This document shows positions 36,660 to 45,880 of a DNA stretch of 64,000 bases, in pieces. The position numbers were made by a program, and so were the translations under genes. Positions within the stretch are counted from its first letter, which is position 1. Each line of letters begins with the position of its first letter. The stretch spans positions 1 through 64,000 of the forward strand of contig CALUOK010000002.1 of assembly GCA_944322255.1 (NCBI GenBank), in the 5' to 3' direction. Below the pieces are notes generated by a model. It ran no database searches, had not been told where the DNA came from, and saw nothing but the letters and a program-made list of their open reading frames with translations. The stretch comes from Candidatus Methanomethylophilaceae archaeon (GTDB lineage: Archaea; Thermoplasmatota; Thermoplasmata; Methanomassiliicoccales; Methanomethylophilaceae).

Positions 36660-37597
36660 TCCTTGTCGTACTTGTACATGCCGTGCAGCAGTATGCTGCG
36701 GTCCTTGTCGGTGAGAGGTGCGGAGCTCACCGACAGGGCGAAAGTGCAGGCCTTGGTGGTCCCGGACCTAAGCTCCCTGAGCATTATGAGGGACTTGTTT
36801 ATCCCGTTGGCCTCGATTATGTCCCCGAATGTGTCAAAGACCACCACGGGCTTCGACTTCTCCGATATGAACTGTGAGATGCGGACGATCAGCGACCCCA
36901 GGCCCTGGATCTCCATGGATCCAGACCTCCCGCTGGATGTCAGGGGCACGACGTCCATGCTGACGTAGCTGAACCTCTCCTTGATGGCCTTGGCCCTGTC
37001 GGACGTGATGATGAGAATGCTGTACTCGTTGGTGTCGAAGTTGGACACGAACTCGTAGATCTTCTCGGGCTCGGGCTCGAACATCACGTACGACTTCCCG
37101 AACTCTATGCCGCTCTCGGACAGGTCCGGAGGCGCCTCGACGGGCTCCGGCTTCTTCCTGCGCAGGATGCCGCCCTGGCGGCCCTCCTTCTGCTTCTTCT
37201 TGCGCTTGGACTTCCTGCCCGACTCGGCCTCCACGGCCTCGGCCTCGGAGATCTTCATCTCCTCCAGGACGTCCAGGATGTCCGACGACTTGAACGGCTT
37301 GTTCACCCACCCCTTGATGTAGGGGTTGTCCGTGGGCGCGAGCTCGGCGGCAGACTTGATGAGGATGACCTTGAGGTCGATGTTTGGAAGCTCCTCCTTG
37401 GCGCGGGATATGACGTGCATCCCGTCCTCGTCCCCGACCCAGGAGTCCAGCATGACCACGTCCGGCTCGAAGGACTTGATCTTCTCGACCGCCTCGTCGA
37501 CGGTGCTGGCCATGCGCACGTTGTGGTCCCTCTCCACGAGGATGTCCCTGATGATCTCCTGGACCGCCACGTTGTCGTCGACTATGAGAATCTTCAT
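36656..37597 (-). CDS. Response regulator with DUF835 output domain
   Basis: 313 aa. N-terminal receiver domain: acidic pair in VDDNVAV, phospho-acceptor Asp in VVMLDSWVGDEDG, Lys in NKPF. Then a basic linker (~125-150; SKRKKKQKEG) and a DUF835 domain (~160-313: GKSYVMFEPEPEKI ... VVVFDTFGDII), common in archaeal signalling proteins. No DNA-binding domain. No histidine kinase nearby. Coupling to enolase suggests shared expression, not necessarily shared function. Confidence 0.88.
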   Translation of the reverse strand: MKILIVDDNVAVQEIIRDILVERDHNVRMASTVDEAVEKIKSFEPDVVMLDSWVGDEDGMHVISRAKEELPNIDLKVILIKSAAELAPTDNPYIKGWVNKPFKSSDILDVLEEMKISEAEAVEAESGRKSKRKKKQKEGRQGGILRRKKPEPVEAPPDLSESGIEFGKSYVMFEPEPEKIYEFVSNFDTNEYSILIITSDRAKAIKERFSYVSMDVVPLTSSGRSGSMEIQGLGSLIVRISQFISEKSKPVVVFDTFGDIIEANGINKSLIMLRELRSGTTKACTFALSVSSAPLTDKDRSILLHGMYKYDKE

Positions 37598-37749
37598 CCG
37601 GCGTCAGCTCCGCCAGGTCATCATGATGGAGCCATATAACATATCTGATAGCCCAAAAAATTCATGGATCGGGGCCCCGGCCATAGCCGGAGCTGGTCCG
37701 AATGAGAACCGGCCGATGGCCGGCCGTAAAAATCAATGTGAAGCAGCAA

Positions 37750-37899
37750 TCACTGCTTCCTGCTCTCTTTGGCCTTGGGCCTAAGGTCGCGGGACCCGCA
37801 CTTCCTGCACTTGTCAGCCTTCTTGGGGTTGGTGGCGTAGCAGGACATGCAGACGGTCTTGTCAAGGAGCCTTGCCTCGGCCTCTTTGAAGCGTGCCAT
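37750..37899 (-). CDS. rpl40e: 50S ribosomal protein L40e
   Basis: 49 aa. Zinc site CMSC-x10-CRKC ([19 protein letters not shown]) and the basic tail PKAKESRKQ define archaeal L40e. It binds the large ribosomal subunit. ATG 37899 follows a TATA-like TTTATATTA at ~37930 and AGAGG before the start. GC-rich inverted repeats downstream (around 37705-37725) may terminate it. Confidence 0.95.
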   Translation of the reverse strand: MARFKEAEARLLDKTVCMSCYATNPKKADKCRKCGSRDLRPKAKESRKQ

Positions 37900-38000
37900 T
37901 TTTATTCCTCTGGGACAGCGAATAAAGAGGTAATATAAAAAGGATTCAGCCGTCCCTTTTATAAAGGACCGGATGGGGCGGAACCGACACCGTCCGCCGC

Positions 38001-38642
38001 TCACCAGAGGGAGCCGAACAGCCTTGAGAGGACCTCCCTGTCGCAGTCCAGACAGTAGTCCACGAACCCGGCCAGGTCCCCGGGGTCCGAGACGAACACC
38101 TCGTACTCTCCCCTGGTGCGGAGGAACTCCGCCTCGGTCGAGACGTACTGGAACTCCTTGTCCGTCCTACCCAGCAGCTGGGCGTACCATATCCTGGCCA
38201 CCGTCCCCGTCCCAGCTCCGAAGGGCCTCGCGGCCAGGATCCCGCGGTGGGCTATTGCGGCGATGACCGTCATCGGGAGGTCCGACATGAAGCAGCGGTC
38301 GAAAAGGTCCTTCAGCCTCTCCTGTGCGCCCTCGGTGAAGCCGCGGTCGTCCGGATGGGTTATCTCGTGCACCCTCTGCAGGGAGTCCGGGTCCCACAGG
38401 TCCACCTCGTCGGCCATGGCGTACGCGGCCCTCAGGATGCTGGGGTCCAGGGACTCGAAGGTGGCCAGGGCCTCGACGGACCTGTCCCTGACATCCTCGC
38501 GTATGGTTATCGAGCAGAGCCCCTCGAGGGCGCCGCCGCACAGGTGCATGAGCCTGTCGACCTCCGCCATCTTGGAGAGCGTCCCCTCGCCGGGTGTGAA
38601 AAGATCGTCCGAACCCGTCACGACCGAAAGAACGTCGTCCAT
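38001..38642 (-). CDS. Degenerate Fic-family protein
   Basis: 213 aa. The segment [20 protein letters not shown] aligns with the Fic core HPFxDGNGRxxR, but the catalytic His is Arg139, the acidic residue Ala143, Asn is Thr145 and Arg is Thr147, while Pro140, Phe141, Gly144, Gly146 and Arg150 remain. It should therefore not transfer AMP. Upstream helices ([34 protein letters not shown]) also resemble Fic. An intact Fic gene lies at 56.7 kb. Third gene after DUF4443 and a TIM-barrel protein; perhaps a regulator or decoy. Confidence 0.65.
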   Translation of the reverse strand: MDDVLSVVTGSDDLFTPGEGTLSKMAEVDRLMHLCGGALEGLCSITIREDVRDRSVEALATFESLDPSILRAAYAMADEVDLWDPDSLQRVHEITHPDDRGFTEGAQERLKDLFDRCFMSDLPMTVIAAIAHRGILAARPFGAGTGTVARIWYAQLLGRTDKEFQYVSTEAEFLRTRGEYEVFVSDPGDLAGFVDYCLDCDREVLSRLFGSLW

Positions 38643-38664
38643 CTATTTACGGATGGAGCCGGGA

Positions 38665-39603
38665 TCAGGGGAAAAGCGAGCGCTGCTGACGGAAGTCCTC
38701 CAGCATCCCGACCTTCGACCCGGGCATCTCGTGGGTCACGAAGTCGGGCTCCAGGAGCTCCACCAGCCTCAGGCATGCGGGGTCGGAGAACGGCATGTGC
38801 TGGTCTATGCTCGAGATATGGCCGAAGGCGTCGGAGATGTACGCCATCAGGTCCCCGCCCGGGCGCCTCTCCTCGAAGGTGCTGCGGTAGGGCCAGGAGG
38901 CGCTCCAGTGGAGATGCATCGTGGTCACCCTGTCCACCAGGTCCGAGCAGTACCCGGAGAAGATGCGCTCCAGCGCCGCTATGCCGTCCTGCTCGGTATC
39001 CACGCCGGGAAGGCAGTTCATCATGTGGCCGGTGTCCAGGCATATGCCCCAGCCGTCGAACTCCAGGCGGGACTCCAGGCGCCTGAAGTCGGTGTCGTCC
39101 AGCAGCCTGAGGCCGGCCCACCACAGGTTCTCGAAGAGGATGGGGAACGGGGGCTCTCCGCCCGGGAATCCGGACACGACCTCGTTCATCATCTCCGCGG
39201 TGCAGTCTATTACCCTGCCGCCGTCCAGCGTGGGCTCCCTGAGGATCAGCCCGTCCAACTCGCCGTCCCCTGCGTGGAACACCCCGTATGCCGGGTCCAG
39301 GACGGACGCGCACTCGATCGCCCTGGTGACGTTGGCGACCACATCCTCCCTGCTCCTCCCGAACATGTAGAAGCGGGAGTAGTCGTCGTCCATCTCGTAG
39401 GGCCTTCCCTCCCAGGCGGCCATCCAGTCGGTGGCGTACGGGAGGTGGACCGATTCGGTAACCCATCTGTACCAGGGGTCCGGGACGTCGTACGATGTCA
39501 GCAGCTCCAGCCCGTCGGCTCCTACAGAATCAAGTGTGGAGCGGGCGTCGTCGCCGAGGACCGACCTGTCCTCGTAGACGGTGTAGCTCAGGAGGTGGCG
39601 CAT
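38665..39603 (-). CDS. Xylose-isomerase-like TIM-barrel protein
   Basis: 312 aa. Sugar-phosphate isomerase/AP-endonuclease 2 superfamily: GLELL and HLPYATDW near the N-terminus, ILFENLWWAG with a metal-binding Glu, CLDTGHMMNC, and MHLHWS. Such proteins bind divalent metal and act on sugars, inositols or damaged DNA. Substrate unknown. Starts one base after the stop of the DUF4443 gene. Confidence 0.8.
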   Translation of the reverse strand: MRHLLSYTVYEDRSVLGDDARSTLDSVGADGLELLTSYDVPDPWYRWVTESVHLPYATDWMAAWEGRPYEMDDDYSRFYMFGRSREDVVANVTRAIECASVLDPAYGVFHAGDGELDGLILREPTLDGGRVIDCTAEMMNEVVSGFPGGEPPFPILFENLWWAGLRLLDDTDFRRLESRLEFDGWGICLDTGHMMNCLPGVDTEQDGIAALERIFSGYCSDLVDRVTTMHLHWSASWPYRSTFEERRPGGDLMAYISDAFGHISSIDQHMPFSDPACLRLVELLEPDFVTHEMPGSKVGMLEDFRQQRSLFP

Positions 39604-39604
39604 G

Positions 39605-40189
39605 TCAGAACATGTTGAGGGCGGCCGACACCGCGGCCTCCACCGCGGACGTGTGGGTGTCCCCGCCGCCGATGATCAGGGCGTCGGACTGCGTTATGCC
39701 GGTCTCCTTGCGGATCTTGTACGCGGACTCCGGATCCTTCTCATCGAGGTTCCAGTCCGGAGGGATCATCAGGTTGCCGTCGCGGATGACGATGGTGGTG
39801 CACCCCTCCCCGCCGACCTTGATCCCGATGTCCCTCTGCTCCATCCCGTTGTTGACCTTGTCGGCACCTCCGAGGACCAGCACGGCCTGCTGGAACTTGC
39901 CCACCACGGAGCCCTCGACGTAGATGTCCACGGGCCTGATGGGCAGCTGGGACAGGAACGCCTGGCCGGCCTTGGTGATGGTTATGCCGGTCTGCTTGAT
40001 CAGGATGAAGTCCCACTCTTTGAGGGTGTCTATGATCCTGCGCATGCTCCCCTCTCCGACTCCTACCTCCTCGGCCAGTCTCTTGCGGCCCATGCGCCTG
40101 CCGTCAGACAGGATATGGAGGGCCCAATAGACGTTGGCGTCGTTGAAACGGAACATTGGACCGAACTGCGGTTCATCAATAATCTTCAT
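39605..40189 (-). CDS. Winged-helix regulator with DUF4443 domain
   Basis: 194 aa from ATG 40189. Residues ~20-70 form a winged helix (YWALHILSDGRRMGRKRLAEEVGVGEGSMRRI, helix-turn-helix in GVGEGSMRRIID), followed by a DUF4443-like C-terminal domain (VLGGADKVNNGMEQRDI ... GGGDTHTSAVEAAV) that may bind a ligand. Likely regulates its own operon with the TIM-barrel gene. The ATG has GGTGT in front; GTG or ATG further up is possible. Confidence 0.75.
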   Translation of the reverse strand: MKIIDEPQFGPMFRFNDANVYWALHILSDGRRMGRKRLAEEVGVGEGSMRRIIDTLKEWDFILIKQTGITITKAGQAFLSQLPIRPVDIYVEGSVVGKFQQAVLVLGGADKVNNGMEQRDIGIKVGGEGCTTIVIRDGNLMIPPDWNLDEKDPESAYKIRKETGITQSDALIIGGGDTHTSAVEAAVSAALNMF

Positions 40190-40276
40190 AGACACACCAG
40201 TTGGATGATAATGCAAGTCATAGTGCTTAAAGATGCCCCTAGAGGGTACTCGAAGTCGCTCGAAGAAATGTAGTAT

Positions 40277-40296
40277 CCCCAGCCGTCTGGCTGGGG
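40277..40296 (-). terminator. Terminator of metK
   Basis: CCCCAGCC (40277-40284) pairs with GGCTGGGG (40289-40296) around a 4-nt loop, about 25 bases past the metK stop on the minus strand. Confidence 0.6.
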
Positions 40297-40319
40297 TAAG
40301 GTGTTTAAAAACGTGATCC

Positions 40320-41543
40320 TCAGAAGGTGCGGACCTTTCCGTCGATGATCATGTCGGAGACCTTGTCAACATTGTCCAGCCAGTCGGCGGCGATGGACTC
40401 GGCCTCGGCCTTCCACTTACCGAGGTTGGGGTTCTCCTCGGCGTCGGGGAGCACGATCTGCACGGAGGCGTTGAGGGGCTCGGAGACGGGCTTTCCGATC
40501 TGGGACAGGAGCCTGACCCTGATCTCGGCCTCGTTGGTGACTTGCTTGGCGACGTCGTCGGCGATGAGCTTGGACATGACGTTGTAGATCTTTCCGATGT
40601 GGGTGATGGGGTTCTTTCCGGAGGTGGCCTCCATGGACATGGGCCTGTAGGGGGTGATCAGACCGTTGCATCTGTTACCCCTTCCGACGGATCCGTCGTC
40701 TCCCATCTCCTGGGACATTCCGGTGCAGGTGAGGTAGTAGACTCCGCGGTCGTAGTCGTCTCCGGTGTTGATGTCCAGCTTGAAGTTGACCTTCTCGCCG
40801 CCGATGATCTTCAGGGCGTTGTCGTAGACGCTGTCGTACAGGTCCTTGATGGAGGACTGGTAGTGGCCGGCGTCGTCGATGCGCTTGTCGATCATGGCGC
40901 AGGCGACGGTCATGGTGATGTCGCTTCCGACCCTGGAGGCCATGACCTTGACGTCCTGACCGGTCTCGGGGAGCTTGCTCTTGAGGGCGCCGTTGATGTA
41001 CTCCTCGGTCTGGAGAACGAGGGTGTCGGTGAGGGAGTAGGGGGCGTATCCGACACCGAAGGAGGTGTCGTTGGCCAGGTGGCCGGATGCCTTGTAAACT
41101 CCGGTGAGGTCGTCGGATCCCATTCCGAGCTTGGCGTCCAGGATGATCTCGGAGTCCACATCGAGGTTGGGGAAGGTCTTCCTCAGGTACTCCCTGGCTG
41201 CCTTGAGAGCTACAGGCTTGCAGGGCAGGGACTTCAGGTCCTCGCCCTCTCCGACGTGGGTTGTGGCGCGTCCGACGAGGAGGATGTAGGACGGGTCGAT
41301 GATGTGTCCGCCTCCGAACTTGGGAGCGGCCTGACCGGCGGCGATCTGGGTCTCGTCGGTGTTGTGGTGGAGGACGTGGCCGAACTCCTTCTTGTACATC
41401 TTGCACAGGGCCTTGCTGACCTCCTCGGCGAGGGCGTCGGCGACACTGTCGGGGTGTCCGATTCCTTTCCTCTCGACGATCTCGACGCGTTTCATGGGGA
41501 CGGGGATCTCGTTGAGACCCTCTACGTAGATGTTCTTGCTCAT
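40320..41543 (-). CDS. metK: S-adenosylmethionine synthetase (archaeal type)
   Basis: 407 aa. Archaeal MAT family: [72 protein letters not shown]. Makes S-adenosylmethionine from ATP and methionine. Start ATG 41543 is preceded by AGAGGTT. A helix-turn-helix/CBS regulator is divergent; its CBS pair could sense adenosyl compounds and control this gene (inference). Confidence 0.97.
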   Translation of the reverse strand: MSKNIYVEGLNEIPVPMKRVEIVERKGIGHPDSVADALAEEVSKALCKMYKKEFGHVLHHNTDETQIAAGQAAPKFGGGHIIDPSYILLVGRATTHVGEGEDLKSLPCKPVALKAAREYLRKTFPNLDVDSEIILDAKLGMGSDDLTGVYKASGHLANDTSFGVGYAPYSLTDTLVLQTEEYINGALKSKLPETGQDVKVMASRVGSDITMTVACAMIDKRIDDAGHYQSSIKDLYDSVYDNALKIIGGEKVNFKLDINTGDDYDRGVYYLTCTGMSQEMGDDGSVGRGNRCNGLITPYRPMSMEATSGKNPITHIGKIYNVMSKLIADDVAKQVTNEAEIRVRLLSQIGKPVSEPLNASVQIVLPDAEENPNLGKWKAEAESIAADWLDNVDKVSDMIIDGKVRTF

Positions 41544-41601
41544 CTGAATAACCTCTTGAGCAAGGCAATATTTTTCCATTAATAAATAGTGTGGTGGGAA
41601 T

Positions 41602-41617
41602 TATTCTTATACGAATA
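41602..41617 (+). promoter_or_regulatory. Palindrome enclosing a TATA box
   Basis: TATTC-TTATAC-GAATA: perfect 5-bp arms around the TATA core, 18-33 bases before ATG 41635. A repressor bound here would block TBP; autoregulation by the XRE-CBS protein is likely but unproven. Confidence 0.45.
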
Positions 41618-41634
41618 TCGTCTTAGCGCCTGGC

Positions 41635-42198
41635 ATGAACTTCCCCCCGGCGTCGGACATCAAGCGCATCCGCAAGTCCCTGGACATCACCCAGACGGAG
41701 CTGGCTGCGGCGTCCGGCGTCAGCCAGAGCACCATCGCCAAGATCGAGCGCGGAAGGATGTCCGCCAGCTACGAGACGGTGGTCAGGCTCTTCGAGACCC
41801 TGGACAGCATCGGCAAGGAGGAGAGAAGGGACCTGACGGCGGCAGACGTAGCATCCGACAAAGTCGTGACCGTGCAGAGCACCGACAGGGTGCACCAGGC
41901 CTCCGACCTCATGAGGGCCACCGGATACTCCCAGCTGCCGGTCCTCAAGGGCGACGTCCCGGTGGGGAGCATATCCGAGGGGGGGATCTTCGACCTCCTG
42001 AGACAGGGGACCACCATGGAGCAGCTCGGCCAGACCGTGATATCCAAGGTCATGGACGAGTCCTACCCGGTGGTGGCGGACAGCACCCCCATCTCCTCGG
42101 TGACCTCGCTGATGGGCAGCGCCGGAGCGGTTCTGGTGTCCAGGAAGGGGAAGATAGTCGGCATGATAACCAACGCCGACATGCTGAAGCTGATCTGA
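41635..42198 (+). CDS. XRE-type regulator with CBS domain pair
   Basis: 187 aa. N-terminal helix-turn-helix (IRKSLDITQTELAAASGVSQSTIAKIERG), then two CBS domains (KVVTVQSTDRVHQASDLM ... VISKVMDESYPVVADSTPI). CBS pairs usually bind AMP, ATP or S-adenosylmethionine. A TATA box 23-29 bases upstream fixes the start. Divergent from metK, a good candidate target. Confidence 0.88.
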   Translation: MNFPPASDIKRIRKSLDITQTELAAASGVSQSTIAKIERGRMSASYETVVRLFETLDSIGKEERRDLTAADVASDKVVTVQSTDRVHQASDLMRATGYSQLPVLKGDVPVGSISEGGIFDLLRQGTTMEQLGQTVISKVMDESYPVVADSTPISSVTSLMGSAGAVLVSRKGKIVGMITNADMLKLI

Positions 42199-42204
42199 GG
42201 AAGA

Positions 42205-43137
42205 TCAGCGGTTCTCAGGGGTGCGGACCCCGTCGTAGCGGAGCCCCGCGGAGGTGAGGGTGAACAGTCCCATGTCCTCCGCCACGTATGATTCAGGGAA
42301 CACCGACCTGGCCTCCGCCTCCACGGCGGAGCGGTCGTCGTAGCGGTTGCTTATGTGTGTGAGGATGAGATGTCTGGCACATGCGTCCCTGGCGATCTCC
42401 GCGGCCTGGCGGGCGGTGGTGTGGAAGTGGTCGACCGCCTGCGCCGCCTCCGACTCCATGTACGTGGCCTCGTGCACGATCACGTCCGCTCCCCTGACGG
42501 CCTCGTCCTCCGTGGGGCACGGACGGGTGTCGCCGCTGTACGCCACCCTCTGCCCCGGGATCACCGGGCCGATGACGTCCTCCGGTCTCACACCGTTCAC
42601 GGTCTCGCCGTTCTTCAGGCGGGCCATGTCGCGACCGGACGTCACGCCCATGGAGCGGGCCTTCGCGGCGTCCAGCTTCCCAGGCCTCTGCCTGTCCTGG
42701 ACCACGTACCCGACGGATGCGATGCCGTGGTCCGTGGCGTACACCGTCACGGTGAGCCCGTTGACATCCAGGGACTCCCCTCCGGACACCTCCCTGACCT
42801 CGACTGGATACTGCGTCTCGCCCTCTGTTACCGACATCATGGCCTCCAGAGCCGCCCCGACGCCCGGGGGTCCGCAGACCAGCAGCGGGTCGGTGCGGTT
42901 GGACAGGCTCATGGTCTGCAGCAGTCCGGGAAGGCCGAATACGTGGTCGCCGTGCAGATGCGTGATGAGCACAGCACGGATCTTCATGAAGGAGAATGGG
43001 GAGAGCATCAGCTGACGCTGCGATCCCTCCCCGCAGTCGAGGAGGATTATGTCGGAACCGCTCCTCACGGCTATGCATGAGGTGGAATGCTCCTTGGACG
43101 GCACCGCGGCGCTCGTCCCCAGAAACAGTATCTCCAT
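42205..43137 (-). CDS. rnz: Ribonuclease Z
   Basis: 310 aa. Metallo-beta-lactamase fold with LLDCGEGSQRQLM, the zinc motif ITHLHGDHVFGLPGLL, YSGDTRPC, and HEATYMESE / LTHISNRYDD at the end. Trims the 3' end of tRNA precursors. Start ATG 43137 overlaps the stop of the small zinc-finger gene by one base, so the two are coupled. Confidence 0.95.
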   Translation of the reverse strand: MEILFLGTSAAVPSKEHSTSCIAVRSGSDIILLDCGEGSQRQLMLSPFSFMKIRAVLITHLHGDHVFGLPGLLQTMSLSNRTDPLLVCGPPGVGAALEAMMSVTEGETQYPVEVREVSGGESLDVNGLTVTVYATDHGIASVGYVVQDRQRPGKLDAAKARSMGVTSGRDMARLKNGETVNGVRPEDVIGPVIPGQRVAYSGDTRPCPTEDEAVRGADVIVHEATYMESEAAQAVDHFHTTARQAAEIARDACARHLILTHISNRYDDRSAVEAEARSVFPESYVAEDMGLFTLTSAGLRYDGVRTPENR

Positions 43138-43349
43138 CAGTAGTAGGAGTCGAGTTCCCTGTCGGTCTTGGTCTGCTTCTTGAACTCCTTGTAGTGCTCC
43201 TTGCACAGGTGGACCTGACGCAGATCGTTGGATTTCAGGGACAGCGAGGTCTTGGCGACCTGCTTGATGTTGAAGGACCTCTCAGCCGGGTTGCTGCAGC
43301 CCTGCACGTCGCAGGTCTCCTCCGCAGCACCGTGTTTTGCCAATGCCAT
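43137..43349 (-). CDS. Small zinc-finger protein coupled to RNase Z
   Basis: 70 aa from ATG 43349, chosen because AGGAGGTT sits 8 bases upstream; ATG 43373 would place that signal inside the gene. Candidate ligands CDVQGCSNPAERS and HLCKEHYKEFKK form a C-x4-C...C-x2-H finger. Basic C-terminus, possibly RNA-binding. Co-translated with rnz, hinting at a role in tRNA processing. Confidence 0.65.
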   Translation of the reverse strand: MALAKHGAAEETCDVQGCSNPAERSFNIKQVAKTSLSLKSNDLRQVHLCKEHYKEFKKQTKTDRELDSYY

Positions 43350-43587
43350 GACCGGTGTAACCTCCTGACACATAGATATAGCTGGCTACGGAGAACGCGT
43401 GGAAGACGAGGGAACGCCGCGGCGTCCCGGACTCGTGCCCGGGGCAAGGGTTCCGCCACGGCGTCATATGTATCGACGGCAACCGACATAACCCCATCCA
43501 CGAACATGTACGGGACGCCCTCCCTGACCGCGCTGGCTCCCATGAAATCATCATTTTTATGTACGACTCAGTGGCATGTGGTCGGCG

Positions 43588-44250
43588 ATGACCAAGGTAT
43601 CCCCGTCCATGCTCTCCGCCGATTTCTCCAGATTCGGGGAGGAGCTCGTCCGCATTGAGAAAGCCGGTGCCGACTGGGCGCACCTGGACGTCATGGACGG
43701 GATGTTCGTCCCCAACATCACCTTCGGGGCACCCGTCATAAAGTCCATCAGAAAGTACTCGGACATGCCGTTCGACGCCCATCTGATGATCCAGGACCCG
43801 GTCAGGTACGTCGACGACTTCGCCGCGGCCGGGTGCGACTGCATCACCGTGCACTGCGAGGCCACCGGGGACATCCACGCCGCCATGAACAGGATCGACA
43901 AGAAGGGGCTGAGGGTCGGCATATCGCTGAACCCGGAGACCCCCGTGGAGGACGTGTTCCCGTACCTGGAGGACGCGGACATCGCCCTCGTCATGACCGT
44001 CCATCCGGGATTCGGCGGCCAGTCGTTCATAGAGGACTGCGTCGGCAAGATAACCGCGATCAGGGAGTGGGCCAACAGGAACAACCCGAGCCTGGAGATA
44101 TCCGTGGATGGCGGGATCAACTCCATCACCGGGAAGACCTGCGTGTCCGCGGGCGCGTCCGTCCTGGTGGCCGGGTCGTCGCTCTTCAAGCTGGACGACA
44201 TGGCCCCGACCATCGCCGAATGGAAGACGTACGGCCCCAACCGCGGGTGA
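43588..44250 (+). CDS. rpe: Ribulose-phosphate 3-epimerase
   Basis: 220 aa from ATG 43588. SPSMLSADF, AHLDVMDGMFVPNITFG, FDAHLMI, MTVHPGFGGQSFI and SVDGGIN give the full metal-dependent epimerase site (His, Asp, His, Asp). Interconverts ribulose 5-phosphate and xylulose 5-phosphate. TATA TTTTTATG at 43553-43560 predicts transcription starting near 43583, after ATG 43576, so I use 43588. Fully phosphopentose-type enzymes are patchy in archaea. Confidence 0.9.
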   Translation: MTKVSPSMLSADFSRFGEELVRIEKAGADWAHLDVMDGMFVPNITFGAPVIKSIRKYSDMPFDAHLMIQDPVRYVDDFAAAGCDCITVHCEATGDIHAAMNRIDKKGLRVGISLNPETPVEDVFPYLEDADIALVMTVHPGFGGQSFIEDCVGKITAIREWANRNNPSLEISVDGGINSITGKTCVSAGASVLVAGSSLFKLDDMAPTIAEWKTYGPNRG

Positions 44251-44254
44251 TGGC

Positions 44255-45283
44255 ATGGGAGTCAACCTTTCACCCATCACCGAGGCCACGGAGATCGAGC
44301 TCTCGGACCTCCGCGGGAAGAGCGTCGCCATAGACGCGTACAACACGATATTCCAGTTTCTCTCCATCATAAGGCAGCCGGACGGGAAGCCCCTCCAGGA
44401 CTCCCAGGGGCGCGTGACGTCCCATCTGTCCGGGATCCTGTACCGCACCGCCAACCTCATCGAAGCGGGCATCGAGCCGTCCTTCGTCTTCGACGGCAAG
44501 CCCAACGAGATGAAGGCAGGGACCATCGAGGAGCGCATAGCCCGCAGGGAGAAGGCCATGGTGGAGTATCAGCAGGCCCTGGAGGAGGGAGACCTGAAGA
44601 AGGCGTTCTCCAAGGCGCAGCAGACCTCCCGCATGACGCCCGACATCCTGGAGACGTCCAAGGAGCTCCTGACGCTGCTCGGCATACCGGTGGTCCAGGC
44701 CCCCAGCGACGGCGAGGCCCAGGGCGCGTACATGTGCATGAAGGGCGACGTCTACGCCTCCGCATCCCAGGACTACGACTCCATACTGTTCGGGGCCCCG
44801 CTCCTGGTGAGGAACCTCACGATCTCCGGCAGGAGGAAGGTCCCCGGCAAGAGCGTCTACAAGGACGTCAAGACCGAGGTCGTGGACTCCGCCAAGATGC
44901 TGGAGGACCTCGGGATCACCAGGGAGCAGCTGGTGGACGTCTGCATCATGATCGGTACGGACTTCAACGCCGGCGTCCCCGGGATCGGACCGAAGAAGGG
45001 CCTGAAGCTGATCCAGAAGCACGGCGACCTGGCGACGGTCATGGCGAAGACCGACATCGACATACCCGAGTACGAGGACGTGAGGGCCATATTCCTAAAC
45101 GGCCCGAGATCCGACGACTACTCCGTGAAGCAGGGCAAGGCCGACCCGGAGGGCGTCCTGGAGCTGATGACCGACCACGGGTTCTCGGCGGACAGGGTGA
45201 CCACGGTCCTCAACAAGATAGAGGCCGCCCGCAAGGCCGAGTCCAACAGAAGGAAGCAGAGGTCCCTGGACCAATGGTTCTGA
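44255..45283 (+). CDS. fen: Flap endonuclease 1
   Basis: 342 aa. N-region GKSVAIDAYNTIFQF, internal SDGEAQGAYM and SQDYDSILFG, and GTDFNAGVPGIGPKKGLKLI (helix-2-turn-helix). Ends in QRSLDQWF, a complete PCNA-binding PIP box. Removes 5' flaps in Okazaki-fragment maturation and repair. Overlaps the following acetyltransferase start by 10 bp. Confidence 0.96.
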   Translation: MGVNLSPITEATEIELSDLRGKSVAIDAYNTIFQFLSIIRQPDGKPLQDSQGRVTSHLSGILYRTANLIEAGIEPSFVFDGKPNEMKAGTIEERIARREKAMVEYQQALEEGDLKKAFSKAQQTSRMTPDILETSKELLTLLGIPVVQAPSDGEAQGAYMCMKGDVYASASQDYDSILFGAPLLVRNLTISGRRKVPGKSVYKDVKTEVVDSAKMLEDLGITREQLVDVCIMIGTDFNAGVPGIGPKKGLKLIQKHGDLATVMAKTDIDIPEYEDVRAIFLNGPRSDDYSVKQGKADPEGVLELMTDHGFSADRVTTVLNKIEAARKAESNRRKQRSLDQWF

Positions 45284-45880
45284 ACACTGACGACGGATGC
45301 GACGTCGTGGTCGCCGCCGGTCCCGACGTCGACGGAGCGGTCGCTTTCTACACCGACGGATGCTCCGAGATGGTTGAGGACCTGCTCCCGGACGGGTGCA
45401 GGTGCGTTTACCCTCCGGCGCGGATGGTGCGTGACGCCGCGGAGGACGGCGGGCTGATCGTCGCGAAGGACGGAGGGAGGATCGTCGCCGCCTGCATCCT
45501 GAACCGGAGTCCCGACGACGCGTACCTGGGAGCCAGATGGCTTACGGACCTCCCCGAGGGAGTTCCTCGTGCTCCACGCACTCCGCGTGTCCCCCGACCA
45601 CAGGGGGATGGGGCTGGCGGGGAGGCTCCTGGAGAAAGTGAGAGACCTGGCCCGCGCCAGGGGGTTCCGCTCGGTGAGGCTGGACTGCCTGGAGGGCAAC
45701 GAGGGGGCGTTCAGGCTGTACGAGTCCCACGGCTTCGTCCGGACCGACGTCGTGACGATCACCTACGAGGACATCGGCTCCCCTCGGCGCTTCCGCCTCT
45801 TCGAGCTGGTCCTCCGAGATGGCGTCAGCACTTCACGGTCAGCTTCACCAGGCTGCACCCCTCGGCGAGCCTCCTACTGA
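45274..45880 (+). pseudogene. GNAT acetyltransferase with a frameshift
   Basis: The first ~90 codons from ATG 45274 (VAFYTDGCSEMVEDLLPDG ... RIVAACILNR) encode the front half of a GNAT fold. The acetyl-CoA motif LHALRVSPDHRGMGLAGRLL and the end (RLYESHGFVRTD) appear in a different frame after about 45560. A one-base shift near 45545-45565 breaks the gene, unless it is a sequence error. The 3' end runs 56 bp into the convergent DUF3793 gene. Confidence 0.7.

Noticed and set aside
43437-44559. Minus-strand frame across rpe and the start of fen
   Set aside because: Antisense to two well-supported genes; composition not protein-like.
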